In this document: positions 10,635-19,936 of the stretch, piece by piece
Layout of the letters: each line of letters starts with the position of its first letter
Numbering within the stretch: the first letter of the stretch is position 1
NCBI GenBank assembly: GCA_958510825.1
Contig: OY294049.1
Coordinates: 5,022,001-5,086,000 of the forward strand
Direction of reading: 5' to 3'
Source of the DNA: Brachypterus glaber
Lineage: Eukaryota; Arthropoda; Insecta; Coleoptera; Kateretidae
Length of the DNA stretch: 64,000 nt
Translations under genes and position numbers: made by a program
Notes under the pieces: generated by a model
What the model was told of the DNA's origin: nothing
What the model saw: the letters and a program-made list of their open reading frames with translations, nothing else
Database searches by the model: none

Positions 10635-11950
10635 ATACCGGTTGTCACAAATCCAATGTACAGACCCCTTAACTTCTGTATTTCTGAAGTTAAAATTTTG
10701 AAATTTAGTACCTACAATGTACTTAAGGAATCACAACTTTTTACATATAAAACAACATTTTTCTACTTCCGGTTTTACCGAAAATGCTGACAAGTTTTAT
10801 ATTTTACGTAACACATCCAAATGTCTTACATTTTTGGAATCTGGAAAATTTTCTGAAAACATTGATAACATATAAGTGACATTTTAAACGTCAAATTTTA
10901 TTTTTATTTTTTTAACTATGGTCTGTTCAATTCAAACCTGTTGTAATAGTTATTTATGGTACTAGTGGGTAATTTTCGAGAGGGCAATATCGGTTTACCC
11001 ATGAGTGCCATACAAGATTTTTTCCAATAAATAGCTTAGGAATTCATATATTTATTAAAAATTTTAATGTCATTTACAAAAAAATAATTTGACAAGTGAC
11101 AGTTGAGTGGGTAAAATAAATAATTATCCACTCAATAAAGTAAACGCCACGCGGGGGTTATTATTGAGTTTATCTATTTAAAATAAAGCTGGTAATTGTC
11201 TTATTATCTGTATGTATTGGATAAAATAATTTTTTCTTAACTCGTATAATTCATTAGATTAGGAGGTTTTAAGCGACTCTTGAATTTGGTACCCATGTAC
11301 ACTCATAGCACCATTTAAAAGTGCAAGAAATATGAAAACCACCCATGTGCTAACTTTTTATACAAGTGTAATAATTACTTTTTTTTTTCGCTTTGACTAA
11401 TTTTTAATTAAAATTTAAAATTGGTAATTATTTGACTTGTATAAAAAGCGCATAGATCTAGTTAAAAAATTCAAACAAAATTAAAATAGAATTTGACATT
11501 GGCAATGTCACTTATGTGGTATCAATGTCAGAAGCATCCCCTAAGTCCAGGACTTGTGTGGTCTAGTAGTAGAGGGAACTACCGGCTTTAATTGACTTTC
11601 GAACCAATATATTTAGGGAGTACGCCTTCGCCAAATTTCAATTATTAATTAACTGAAAAAGGCAATTGGCGCCAGTCAGGTTTGAACTCACGATCATTAG
11701 CTCAGTGTCAATGCTATATCGATGCCTTAGACCGCTGAGCTAAATCTCCCATGTAAGGCATTTAGATGTCGCACTTGAAATGTGAAAGTTGTCAGCAATT
11801 CGTCCAGTAAAATCGGAAGTAGCAAAATGTTATTTTACATGTCAACAATTGAGGTTCCTTAAGTATATTATAGGTGCTAAAATTTAAAGTTTTATTTTAA
11901 CAAACACAGAAGTTATGGGGGGTGTACACTGGATCTGTGACACCCGGTAT
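10635..11950. mobile_element. Long-terminal-inverted-repeat element carrying a SINE
   Basis: The left end ATACCGGTTGTCACAAATCC (10,635 on) mirrors the right end, GGATCTGTGACACCCGGTAT (11,931-11,950). Inverted similarity runs about 215 bp into each arm, including TACTTCCGGTTTTACCG on the left against AAATCGGAAGTAGCAAAATG on the right. The middle contains the SINE at 11,533-11,751. The ACCGGGTG terminus resembles the ends of the foldback at 36,967-37,694. A partial inverted relative of its centre lies at 48,470-48,795. Confidence 0.7.
11533..11751 (-). mobile_element. tRNA-derived SINE, copy inside the duplicated block
   Basis: This is the clearest tRNA-like head in the window. On the minus strand it has GGGAGATTTAGCTCAGCGGT then CTAAGGC (A box) and GTGAGTTCAAACCTGAC (B box; 11,679-11,689 lies in its core). 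The spacing between the boxes suggests a tRNA with a long variable arm. The 3' end stops at GGATGCT and lacks the TAGTACGAGGTTAAA end seen at 2,041 and 40,460. Confidence 0.8.
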
Positions 11951-13032
11951 TAGGCTTCCCAGCATATTCTGTTTAGGAAAAATAGTTGTTTTAGTTTATT
12001 AAAAAAAAGTGTGTTAGTTCTGGGACACCCTGTATAATAGATATTCTCATTATTTTTTGAAAAAATATATGCATTTTAATAAAAAACCTCTAGAAATTGT
12101 TCGATTTTGGAAAAGTTTGAAGCATTTTTTTACAATCGTTGTTGTTGTTACAATCGACGTTGCTTATTGCAAAACCGAATAAAAACCGCTATTGGCAGCA
12201 CTGCATACAGCTGATTTATTACTAGAAGTAGAAGAAAAAATCAAAGTATATTTACATCATTAAAAAAACTATTGTCTTACTTCTTTCTGTAACGGATAGT
12301 GCACAGTCACACAAGAAAAAAGGTCGGGTTCCCCAGACGAGACAAACATTTCTATACGTTTTTGGGGTCGCTGAATCTAAATCTGGGGTTGGTTTCACTC
12401 TGTCAGTTTGCATTTCGTTGTTACTTCAAAAAAATTGATAGCTGGGATTTTTTTTTCAAAATTTTCATATTTTAAATCAGCGGTATCAAAAATAATAGTA
12501 TGCAAAAATTTAGATTTAGAATTATCGATATAAGGCTTTAAAAGGCACATAATAACATCAACATGAAGTTTGTTTTTTGTAATAATTTTGGGTACATATA
12601 CAGGTGTATGGGTTCGCAAGTCGGATCCTTTAATTGACAAATGTTTGTGTGAAATAAGTATGAACTGTAGTCCATATTATGTGTATTAGTCAGACAAGGA
12701 TAACACTTAATTTATTACTAACAAAAAAATCAATTTATATACGGGTAATTTTTTTTTTATATATTTGCTTTGATGTTCGATGTCATAAGAATAAAATTTT
12801 GCTTTGTTAAGCAACGTGGTTTTTGCGGAAATATAACAGTTAAATTCTTGCAAAAGTTACTAAAAAATATGCTATTATTCCCGGTAAACTTGTTTTATAT
12901 TAAAATATGTTAATTTTTAGGCCGGGAAATAAGATAATAGTTGTTAATATTAAAAATTATATATATTCTATGACTTTTGGTTGACCTTTTGGTGCGTGTG
13001 CATAAAATAGATGCATTTCTCTAAAAAACGGG

Positions 13033-13271
13033 TACCGTCAAGTGGGGTGACTTCGGACGGTGTGGGTGACTTCGGACACTTTTTCGAAAAAATCTCTGAA
13101 CCAAAGCAAGTGTGCACAAATTGTGGGGTTGTGTGCACAAGTTGTGGAATTGAAACCCACAACCTGTGCACAGAACCCCACAGCTTGTTCACACGTGCTT
13201 TTCTTCGGCCAGTTTTGCGAGAAAGTGTCAAAAGTCACCCACACCGTCCGAAGTCACCCCACTTGACGGTA
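13033..13271. mobile_element. Palindromic MITE with TA target duplication
   Basis: The left end TACCGTCAAGTGGGGTGACT (13,033 on) is the exact inverse of the right end, AGTCACCCCACTTGACGGTA (ending 13,271). Arms extend about 52 bp, through CGGACGGTGTGGGTGACTT. A TA at each end fits the target preference of Tc1/mariner-like transposases. The centre is itself partly self-complementary (GTGGGGTTGTGTGCACAAG region). All short frames here on both strands are by-products of the palindrome. A second copy lies at 22,335-22,573. Confidence 0.85.
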
Positions 13272-13684
13272 TCGAACAAAAATAATTTAAATTTAAATAT
13301 TATTTGTTGGATTTACTCCATTGGGCAATAAATAAATAAATAAATAAATAAACTTTCGAGTTTGTCCATGTTTTTTATTATATTATTTTTTACAAATGAT
13401 TTTATACGTTAGATGGACGTGATTTTATGCAAAACGATGCTACTCCCAAAACACCGCACACTTTGTCATCCTATTTTCGCTTTATCTATAATGAACGTAT
13501 GTCTTCTGATTCTTCTAATGCTGTCGTCTTGTCATTATTAAGAAGAATATTCAACCTGAAAGAAACGCGATATACGAAACATAATATGTTATATAAGTAT
13601 ATTAAAATTTATATATCAGGTACTGGTGAGTGTAGTTTGTATTGACATTAACTCACAAAAAATATGAGTGGATAATATTACTTA

Positions 13685-14100
13685 AGTACTACTCCTCCCA
13701 TGTAACGCGGCGTAACATTTTTGAGGCCCCTCACCCCCCCATTTGTTACGTAACATTTTTTTTTACAAAAAGTAAAAAAATAAAAGGAAATTTTGCTTTA
13801 TGGTTTAAAGCGGTTTTTAACCGGTTATTACTTCCGTGTTTTAACCCAAAACCGGTCTGATTTAACTTCCGCAACCGGTTAACCGAAAACCGGTTATTTG
13901 CTATGGTTTTCTATCTCTAATTTGTTTTTGTTTATAGGATTTAGTGAACTGTTAGCCACGCCGTGTGCAATAAAATTTGCAAGGAATCAGTCTCTTTAGG
14001 CCTAGATCATTGTTAAAAACGTGATCCAATAAACATTTTATAAGTTTTACGTAACATTTTTACTGACACCCCCCCTTTGTAACGTGGCGTAACATTTTCG
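13685..14100. repeat. Repeat with GTAACG/C-rich ends and an AACCGGTT-rich core
   Basis: C-rich blocks (CACCCCCCCATTTGTTACGT near 13,732 and ACCCCCCCTTTGTAACGTGG near 14,068) border a core rich in AACCGGTT. The core includes CCGGTTATTACTTCCGTG and AACCGAAAACCGGTTATT. The core and right part recur inverted at 46,630-46,920, so this is a dispersed family rather than single-copy DNA. Confidence 0.55.
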
Positions 14101-15162
14101 ATTTTTCATTATTTGACTGGATTATACCTATACAATTTTAATAAGATTTTTTTATTTATGTATCTATTTAAAAATAAACAGAATAAACTAGAAAAATATC
14201 CATACCAAATATACATTACCGTTTTATGTTGCAAGTTATGAAACATAAAAATAGAAACCTAGTACCTATATACTTTATGGGGAGAGCGTGGCTGGTTTTT
14301 AAATAGGGGTAGCACCAACCTACCAACAACAGTGGGATTATTCTGTATTTAAAAATGGTGCTCCTGGTGCCTCTAATCAGGGGGTAACAGAAGGACAATT
14401 TATTTAAAAAATAAATAAATAATTTTTATATCATAATTTTTCCTATCGTTAAGATAAATTTTACCGCTAAAAACTTTAAATACAGAACGTCTATGATACC
14501 AAAATAATTCGCAATTATTGTCAAAAATGAAAGTTGTTCAAAAACCGAGCATACTCTGCAAAACTCGGCAAAAACACTTTGGCAAAGAAAAATGTAGTTT
14601 GTATAAAACGTGTTTTCAAAGGCATTTTAAAACTGTTATCAAATTAACCACAAAAAGTCCAAACATTTTGTTAAGTTTTTCTTATATGATTTTAAAGAGT
14701 AAAAACCCCGCTCTAATGTAATAGTCTAAGAGCCCATGGCCGGCTACCTGTATGTATTTGACCAGACCTGAGTTTTTGTACGTTAAGGCCCCTATACCTA
14801 CCATACATAAGTAGGGGACTCACTAAGCTCAAAGTGGTGGACGCGTCGAGCGCTCAGGTAAGACAGGTATCGATTTTTGACTAATTTTAAATCCATTTGA
14901 CCACGTCTGCCGTTTTAAAATTTAAAAATATATTATTATTACTATCGGAAAATAAGAATGGCAGACCATTATCGCGCATTTTACTTTGTGGCAGACAATT
15001 TTGAAAATGCTAAAAAAAATAAAATTTTGAAAGTATTTGACCAGATCTGCCATTGATATATTTTATTTATTATAGTCTTAAAAACTTATATTGAACACGG
15101 CAGACGTCTACATTGCGTGCACACATCAACAAATAATAAAATCTTAGCTACTATCCGACCAG

Positions 15163-15375
15163 ATGGTTGGCACAGACTTTATACAGCTATCTCTCTTCTT
15201 TTTCCTATGTATTACTATTGTACTCATTCTAGCCTATAGTATGTTCTCTTACAGTTATATTACTAGCATTCGAATAATGGAGGGTTTATACCTGGAAGGG
15301 CCTTGTAACAACCCCAACGTAACGGCTCACTATGGGACGAACCGGGCCGTAAGCCGGACATCATACTTTTCTTGA
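15163..15375 (+). CDS. Small hydrophobic ORF in left foldback arm (hypothetical)
   Basis: This is a 70-codon frame with an ATG. Residues 8-30 are strongly hydrophobic (the core includes SLFFFLCITIVLILAYSMF), like one membrane segment. A hydrophilic tail with GPCNNPNVTAHYG follows. An almost identical frame lies in the opposite arm at 16,939-17,151, differing at one residue (Thr/Ala near position 59). I do not recognise the protein. Being mirrored simply reflects the inverted repeat, and 70 codons is not strong evidence of coding in AT-rich DNA. No promoter or neighbour supports expression. Confidence 0.2.
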   Translation: MVGTDFIQLSLFFFLCITIVLILAYSMFSYSYITSIRIMEGLYLEGPCNNPNVTAHYGTNRAVSRTSYFS

Positions 15376-16369
15376 AAACGATAACTGGGATTTTGATAAA
15401 ATTTGGTATGCAGCCATTTTTAGGTACGACAAAACATTTTAACTAGGTTTCGTTTTTGGGAAAAAATCTGGAAATCTGGAAAATCTGGAAAACTTAAAAA
15501 AAAATAAATTTGATTTTCTTTTATATGGTTAATTACCATTTAGTGTACAAAAAAGATATTTAGCTATGTATTTAATACGGTTTGGAAAAAATCTCCAAAA
15601 TGTGTGTATCTTGTAAAATTATAATTTTAGCTAATAAATTTGGCATTTTCGAGAAAAAGTAAAACATTTAGCCAAGTATTGAGTATGAAAAAAGTCCAAA
15701 CGAAAATAAAATAAAGCAGCACTATGTATTTTATAAAATTCACGAAACACGAGGTATCTGTATGAACGTTCACAAATATACTGAAAACATCAGGCAATAG
15801 CCGCACTATGGAACGAACCGGGCCATAGGTTGGACATCGGGTAAAAAACAAAAATTCAAAAATAGGGGTTTAAATTTGGTTTTATTATATTTAATCATAT
15901 TATACATTGAGTGCAGGCAAAATTTTCATGTATAATTAAGGTTAGCCAGAAAAATTAGCGCTTATATAGATGTCTAAATTATGCTTACGAAAATTTGTAG
16001 TCTTTTTTTTTCTTATCATACAATATAATCTTTTCCTATTAATTGCGTAATAATAACATTAAAGTGTATTATAAAAAAAATAAAATATTATGTACATCTC
16101 CTATTTTTTGTTTTATCGATTTTTTTTAATTTTCCGACATTTAAATGTTTTTCGTTTAAGTCCCGCAAAGTCCCGCAAATTTGTTATTACTACAATATAG
16201 TGGACTAAGTACGGAAAAAAATGATGTAGAGATCAGACCCCAGAACCCCTTTAATTTAAATTTTTGTGTTAAAAAACAACTAAAAAAATTACTTTTTACA
16301 TAGACTTTTACAGATATTCTTTGTGGTGGATAAATTTATTGGGAAATTACGTTATTATACTATTCACAG

Positions 16370-16620
16370 CCCGTAAGCGTCTGTTCATCCACCCGTCTGT
16401 CCGTGCCATGTCACTTTTTTGTGGACAAGATAACTCAAGAACGATTAATCCGATCGACTCAAAATTTTCAGGAAAAATGAAGTTCTATCAGGGGATGATC
16501 CCTATTGTTTTTTTTTAATAATCCCCCCGATTTTTTTTGAATTTTTTTTTTCGAAAAAATGCTTTTTTTTGAAAAAATATTTTTTTTTTTAATTTTTTTT
16601 TTTTCGAAATTTTTCGACAA
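16370..16620 (-). repeat. Dispersed repeat R4 fragment in the foldback spacer
   Basis: On the minus strand this reads AATAATAGGGATCATCCCCTG-like sequence, then ATTTTCCTGAAAATTTTGAG, then TCTTGAGTTATCTTGTCCAC and GACAGACGGGTGG. The same order is seen at 32,280-32,640 and 56,565-56,725. Homopolymer-like A/T runs fill 16,510-16,620. Confidence 0.55.
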
Positions 16621-16938
16621 TTTTTTCATACTCAATACTTGGCTAAATGTTTTACTTTTTCTCGAAAATGCCAAATTTATTAGCTAAAATTATAATTTTA
16701 CAAGATACACACATTTTGGAGATTTTTTCCAAACCGTATTAAATACATAGCTAAATATCTTTTTTGTACACTAAATGGTAATTAACCATATAAAAGAAAA
16801 ATAAATTTTTTTTTTTTTAAGTTTTCCAGATTTTCCAGATTTCCAGATTTTTTCCCAAAAACGAAACCTAGTTAAAATGTTTTGTCGTACCTAAAAATGG
16901 CTGCATACCAAATTTTATCAAAATCCCAGTTATCGTTT

Positions 16939-17151
16939 TCAAGAAAAGTATGATGTCCGGCTTACGGCCCGGTTCGCCCCATAGTGAGCCGTTACGTTGG
17001 GGTTGTTACAAGGCCCTTCCAGGTATAAACCCTCCATTATTCGAATGCTAGTAATATAACTGTAAGAGAACATACTATAGGCTAGAATGAGTACAATAGT
17101 AATACATAGGAAAAAGAAGAGAGATAGCTGTATAAAGTCTGTGCCAACCAT
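16939..17151 (-). CDS. Small hydrophobic ORF in right foldback arm (hypothetical)
   Basis: This is the mirror copy of the 70-codon frame at 15,163-15,375, 69 of 70 residues identical. It has the same single hydrophobic segment near residues 8-30. It exists because the arm is inverted. Protein function is unknown and coding is unproven. Confidence 0.2.
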   Translation of the reverse strand: MVGTDFIQLSLFFFLCITIVLILAYSMFSYSYITSIRIMEGLYLEGPCNNPNVTAHYGANRAVSRTSYFS

Positions 17152-17592
17152 CTGGTCGGATAGTAGCTAAGATTTTATTATTTGTTGATGTGTGCACGCA
17201 ATGTAGACGTCTGCCGTGTTCAATATAAGTTTTTAAGACTATAATAAATAAAATATATCAATGGCAGATCTGGTCAAATACTTTCAAAATTTTATTTTTT
17301 TTAGCATTTTCAAAATTGTCTGCCACAAAGTAAAATGCGCGATAATGGTCTGCCATTCTTATTTTCCGATAGTAATAATAATATATTTTCAAATTTTAAA
17401 ACGGCAGACGTGGTCAAATGGATTTAAAATTAGTCAAAAATCGATACCTGTCTTACCTGAGCGCTCGACGCGTCCACCACTTTGAGCTTAGTGAGTCCCC
17501 TACTTATGTATGGTAGGTATAGGGGCCTTAACGTACAAAAACTCAGGTCTGGTCAAATACATACAGGTAGCCGGCCATGGGCTCTTAGACTA

Positions 17593-17720
17593 AATCTATC
17601 GACCAACCGATCGACCGTGCGACAATTTTTTTTCTAAATTGATTTATATCGACATAAAACGTCATAAAACGCAAAAATAAGCAAAAAAAAAATCAAAATT
17701 TTTGCATAAATAAAAGGCTG
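17593..17720 (-). repeat. Tail fragment of dispersed repeat R3
   Basis: ATCGACCAACCGATCGACCG, a T-run, then TTTATATCGACATAAAACGT and AAAACGCAAAAATAAGCAAA match the order of 44,500-44,600 (ACCGATAAACCGAC, TTTATATCGACGTAAAAT, CAAAAATACGCAAAAA). It sits directly against the foldback's right end, so the foldback may have inserted beside or into an R3 copy. Confidence 0.5.
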
Positions 17721-18000
17721 TCCCGAAATTTTGAAAATTTTTAAAATGGGAAAGCAAAATAGTTAGTCCATATTTAACTATTGATCAATCTGGTTGCGCC
17801 AATCAGATCCTTTTTTCAGCGCCAGGTATAGTTTTGATTCTACATATTATTCAAAATTTCGAGGTGGGTATTACGGCCGAAAATCATACGGCCGAAAGCC
17901 AGGTTTGTAGTAGTGGCAGCACTGATTTCAGTGGCAAATTAATAAATATAATAAAATAATTGTTGAAATTTTTATAACGAAATTATTTTAAAATACTCAC

Positions 18001-18424
18001 GAATTTCTGGTTGGTGTTTTTTTTTAATGGGTGCGTTGGTTTACGTTAACACTGGTTTGGTTTGGTAGTTTGCTGGTTTGCTGTTTTTTTTATGGGAGGC
18101 GTTGGTTTACGTTAACAATTGATTGGTTTGGTAGTTTGCTGGTTTGGTGTTTTTTTTAGGGGGGCGTTGGTTTACGTTAACAATGGTTTGCTTTGGTAGT
18201 TTGCTGTTTTTTTTATGGGAGGCGTTGGTTTACGTTAACAATTGATTGGTTTGGTAGTTTGCTGGTTTGGTGTTTTTTTATGGGAGGCGTTGGTTTACGT
18301 TAACAATGGTTTGCTTTGGTAGTTTGCTGGTTTGCTGTTTTTTTTATGGGAGGCGTTGGTTTACGTTAACAATGGATTGGTTTGATAGTTTGCTGGTTTG
18401 GTGTTTTTTTTTTTATGGGAGGCG
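18001..18424. repeat. Minisatellite, 60-66-bp unit, at least seven copies
   Basis: Units share GGCGTTGGTTTACGTTAACA followed by TGG/TTGATTGG, TTTGGTAGTTTGCTGG and a T-run plus ATGGGA. The core recurs near 18,029, 18,096, 18,160, 18,220, 18,284, 18,349 and 18,421. The array runs straight into the assembly gap, so its true length is unknown. Confidence 0.9.
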
Positions 18425-18624
18425 NNNNNNNNNNNNNNNNNNNNNNNNNNNNNNNNNNNNNNNNNNNNNNNNNNNNNNNNNNNNNNNNNNNNNNNNNNNN
18501 NNNNNNNNNNNNNNNNNNNNNNNNNNNNNNNNNNNNNNNNNNNNNNNNNNNNNNNNNNNNNNNNNNNNNNNNNNNNNNNNNNNNNNNNNNNNNNNNNNNN
18601 NNNNNNNNNNNNNNNNNNNNNNNN
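18425..18624. other. Assembly gap of 200 N
   Basis: Exactly 200 unresolved bases, probably a placeholder of arbitrary length. It separates a minisatellite from the 5'-truncated coding end of a Penelope-like element. Frames drawn through it are artefacts. Confidence 0.99.
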
Positions 18625-19131
18625 ACAAACAATCAAAAAAACCAAGACAAAGATGAAAGTACAAAAGTGATAATCCCCTACACAAACATAGGAGAAAGAA
18701 TAAAAAAGGTCCTAAAAAAACATAACATACAAACAATATTTAAAAACGAAAATCTACTAGGCACAATATACACAAAGTTAAAAGACCCGACACCAAAAAA
18801 GCAATGCTCTAATGTGGTATATAAAATCAAATGCCTAGACTGCCCAGGAACCTATGTAGGACACACCTCCTTAAAACTATCTACAAGACTATCACTACAT
18901 AAGAGCACCATAAAAACAAAGAAAATAAATAGTACGGCATTAGCACAACATGCCTTAAAAAACAAACACAATTTTGATTTTGAACATACAGAAATACTTC
19001 ATAAAGAAAAACATAAGAAAAAACGAGAAGTGGCAGAGATGATATATATAAAAAAAGAAGCAAACACAATTAATAGAAAAATAGACATAGAAGGCCTGAA
19101 TGGCATATATTACAACATCATAAATATATAA
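18625..19131 (+). CDS. GIY-YIG endonuclease end of a Penelope-like element (partial)
   Basis: The frame runs from the gap to TAA at 19,129-19,131, about 168 codons after the gap. It shows the layout of the endonuclease that follows the reverse transcriptase in Penelope-like retroelements. The first strand is NVVYKIKC (the GIY position). A second cysteine follows in CLDC. Next come GTYVGHTS (the YIG position), then LKLSTRLSLHK with the conserved Arg and His, QHALKNKHNFDF, and KREVAEMIYIKKE with the conserved Glu. In this family the nuclease nicks DNA to start insertion. The reverse transcriptase would lie upstream, in or beyond the gap, and is not visible. The preserved frame suggests a fairly young copy, but completeness cannot be judged. 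Confidence 0.85.
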   Translation, partial: TNNQKNQDKDESTKVIIPYTNIGERIKKVLKKHNIQTIFKNENLLGTIYTKLKDPTPKKQCSNVVYKIKCLDCPGTYVGHTSLKLSTRLSLHKSTIKTKKINSTALAQHALKNKHNFDFEHTEILHKEKHKKKREVAEMIYIKKEANTINRKIDIEGLNGIYYNIINI

Positions 19132-19572
19132 CAATAAACTGGCCCTTTGACCCTACGAACGGCCCAGTAAAATGAAAGAAGAAGAAGAAGATTAAAATTA
19201 AATGACGTCTCTATTTTTGCAATTTTTCGACTGATGTATTCTTATGTATAAAACCACTACAAGCACTGAAAATGCTATGGCATAATCAAAATTTGACTAA
19301 AACCAAAGCTTAACAATTTATTGTAAGTAAATTAAAAACTAACCTAAAACATATAAATATAAAAAAAAAAGAAACAAACTTAATGTCTATTGTACACATT
19401 TATTTATTTATTTTATTTTTTATTATTTTGTAGTTTATTGTTGAAAACGATTCAAACAAGAATCGAAACGTCCAAATAATAAATTAAAAAAACAAGTTTT
19501 ATGGTTGTTTAAAAGCCCGACACCCAAAAACCACCACACAATTGATTTATACGGGTAAGAACTTCAAATTAG
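19132..19572 (+). mobile_element. 3' non-coding end of the Penelope-like element
   Basis: The stop is followed by TTTGACCCTACGAACGGCCC, a GAA-repeat (AGAAGAAGAAGAAG), AT-rich DNA and the GAATCGAAACGTCCAAATAA block near 19,460. A CGAAACGTC block before an AATAAA-like run is familiar from Penelope-type 3' ends. The element's end is not fixed. Copy 2 of the 4.43-kb block starts at the (ATT)n run that follows. Confidence 0.5.
19441..19473 (+). ncRNA. Possible degenerate hammerhead ribozyme core
   Basis: A short stem (GATTC at 19,449-19,453 with GAATC at 19,460-19,464, loop AAACAA) is followed at once by GAAACGTC, the layout of hammerhead stem II plus the GAAA strand. Penelope-like elements are known to carry hammerheads. 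The expected CUGANGA just before the stem is poorly kept here (TTGTTGAAAAC), so this copy is probably inactive, or the match is chance. Confidence 0.3.
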
Positions 19573-19936
19573 ATTATTATTATTATTATTATATGTATAA
19601 TATTATTATATGATACTTATTTCCGTGTTTTCTTTACTCTTTTCTATATACCCATATAGAGAGACCGTTCAACAATCGTTCTGGCGGCCATTTGCATTTT
19701 GTGTGTTGTTCTCTGCTCGTTTTCTAACTGTCTATTAGTCTAACGAGATACTGTAACGCCTAGTTAGGCTGCACATACTAAATTTATATCGACCAACTCA
19801 GCTAAAAAATTAACAATAACAATTCAATTGTTATAATAATAAAGAAAAATTTGACAAATATACTGTTTTTTTATGAATTTATTACCTGTGATTATATTTT
19901 CATTTATAGTAGAATACCTAAATATTTATAGAAAAT

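Larger units (their letters stand above)
10287..14721. repeat. 4.43-kb direct duplication, copy 1
   Basis: From the (ATT)n run to GCTCTAATGTAA at 14,721, this block is repeated almost base for base at about 19,575-24,023. The offset is 9,288 bp near the start and 9,302 bp after two small indels (4 and 10 bp, near 10,434 and 10,575). By eye I saw only about three substitutions. Both copies carry the same nested elements: the long-TIR element, the SINE and the palindromic MITE. The small frames inside are repeat by-products. Outside these elements I see no gene. Confidence 0.95.
14722..17592. mobile_element. Foldback element with about 970-bp inverted arms
   Basis: The left arm (14,722-15,692) and right arm (about 16,622-17,592) are inverted copies that look about 98-99% identical by eye. 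The tips are TAGTCTAAGAGCCCATGGCC and GGCCATGGGCTCTTAGACTA. The outermost TA on each side may be the target duplication, which would make the repeat start GTCTAAGAGCCC. The spacer of about 930 bp carries an R4 fragment and a degenerate copy of an arm motif (CACTATGGAACGAACCGGGC at 15,803). Copy 1 of the 4.43-kb duplication ends exactly where this element begins. No transposase is visible. Confidence 0.9.

Noticed and set aside
11666..11751. Possible functional tRNA gene on the minus strand (also at 20,968-21,053 and 2,205-2,281)
   Set aside because: A and B boxes are present, but the arms do not form a convincing cloverleaf and the sequence continues into a repeated body. It is a SINE head.
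13011..13331. Open frames of 68-106 codons on both strands here and at 22,313-22,633
   Set aside because: They lie across a palindromic MITE, so inverted arms create frames on both strands. No domain and no gene context.
10287..14721. Idea that the duplicated 4.43-kb block is a Helitron
   Set aside because: A CTAA followed by T occurs near the right end, but identity continues past it, there is no TC start after an A at the left junction, and no clear terminal hairpin.
18001..18424. CRISPR-like array
   Set aside because: Repeats are directly tandem with no unique spacers, and the context is eukaryotic. It is a minisatellite.
18267..18736. Frames spanning the N gap, on both strands
   Set aside because: They are built from unresolved bases. 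Only the part after 18,625 in the nuclease frame is supported.
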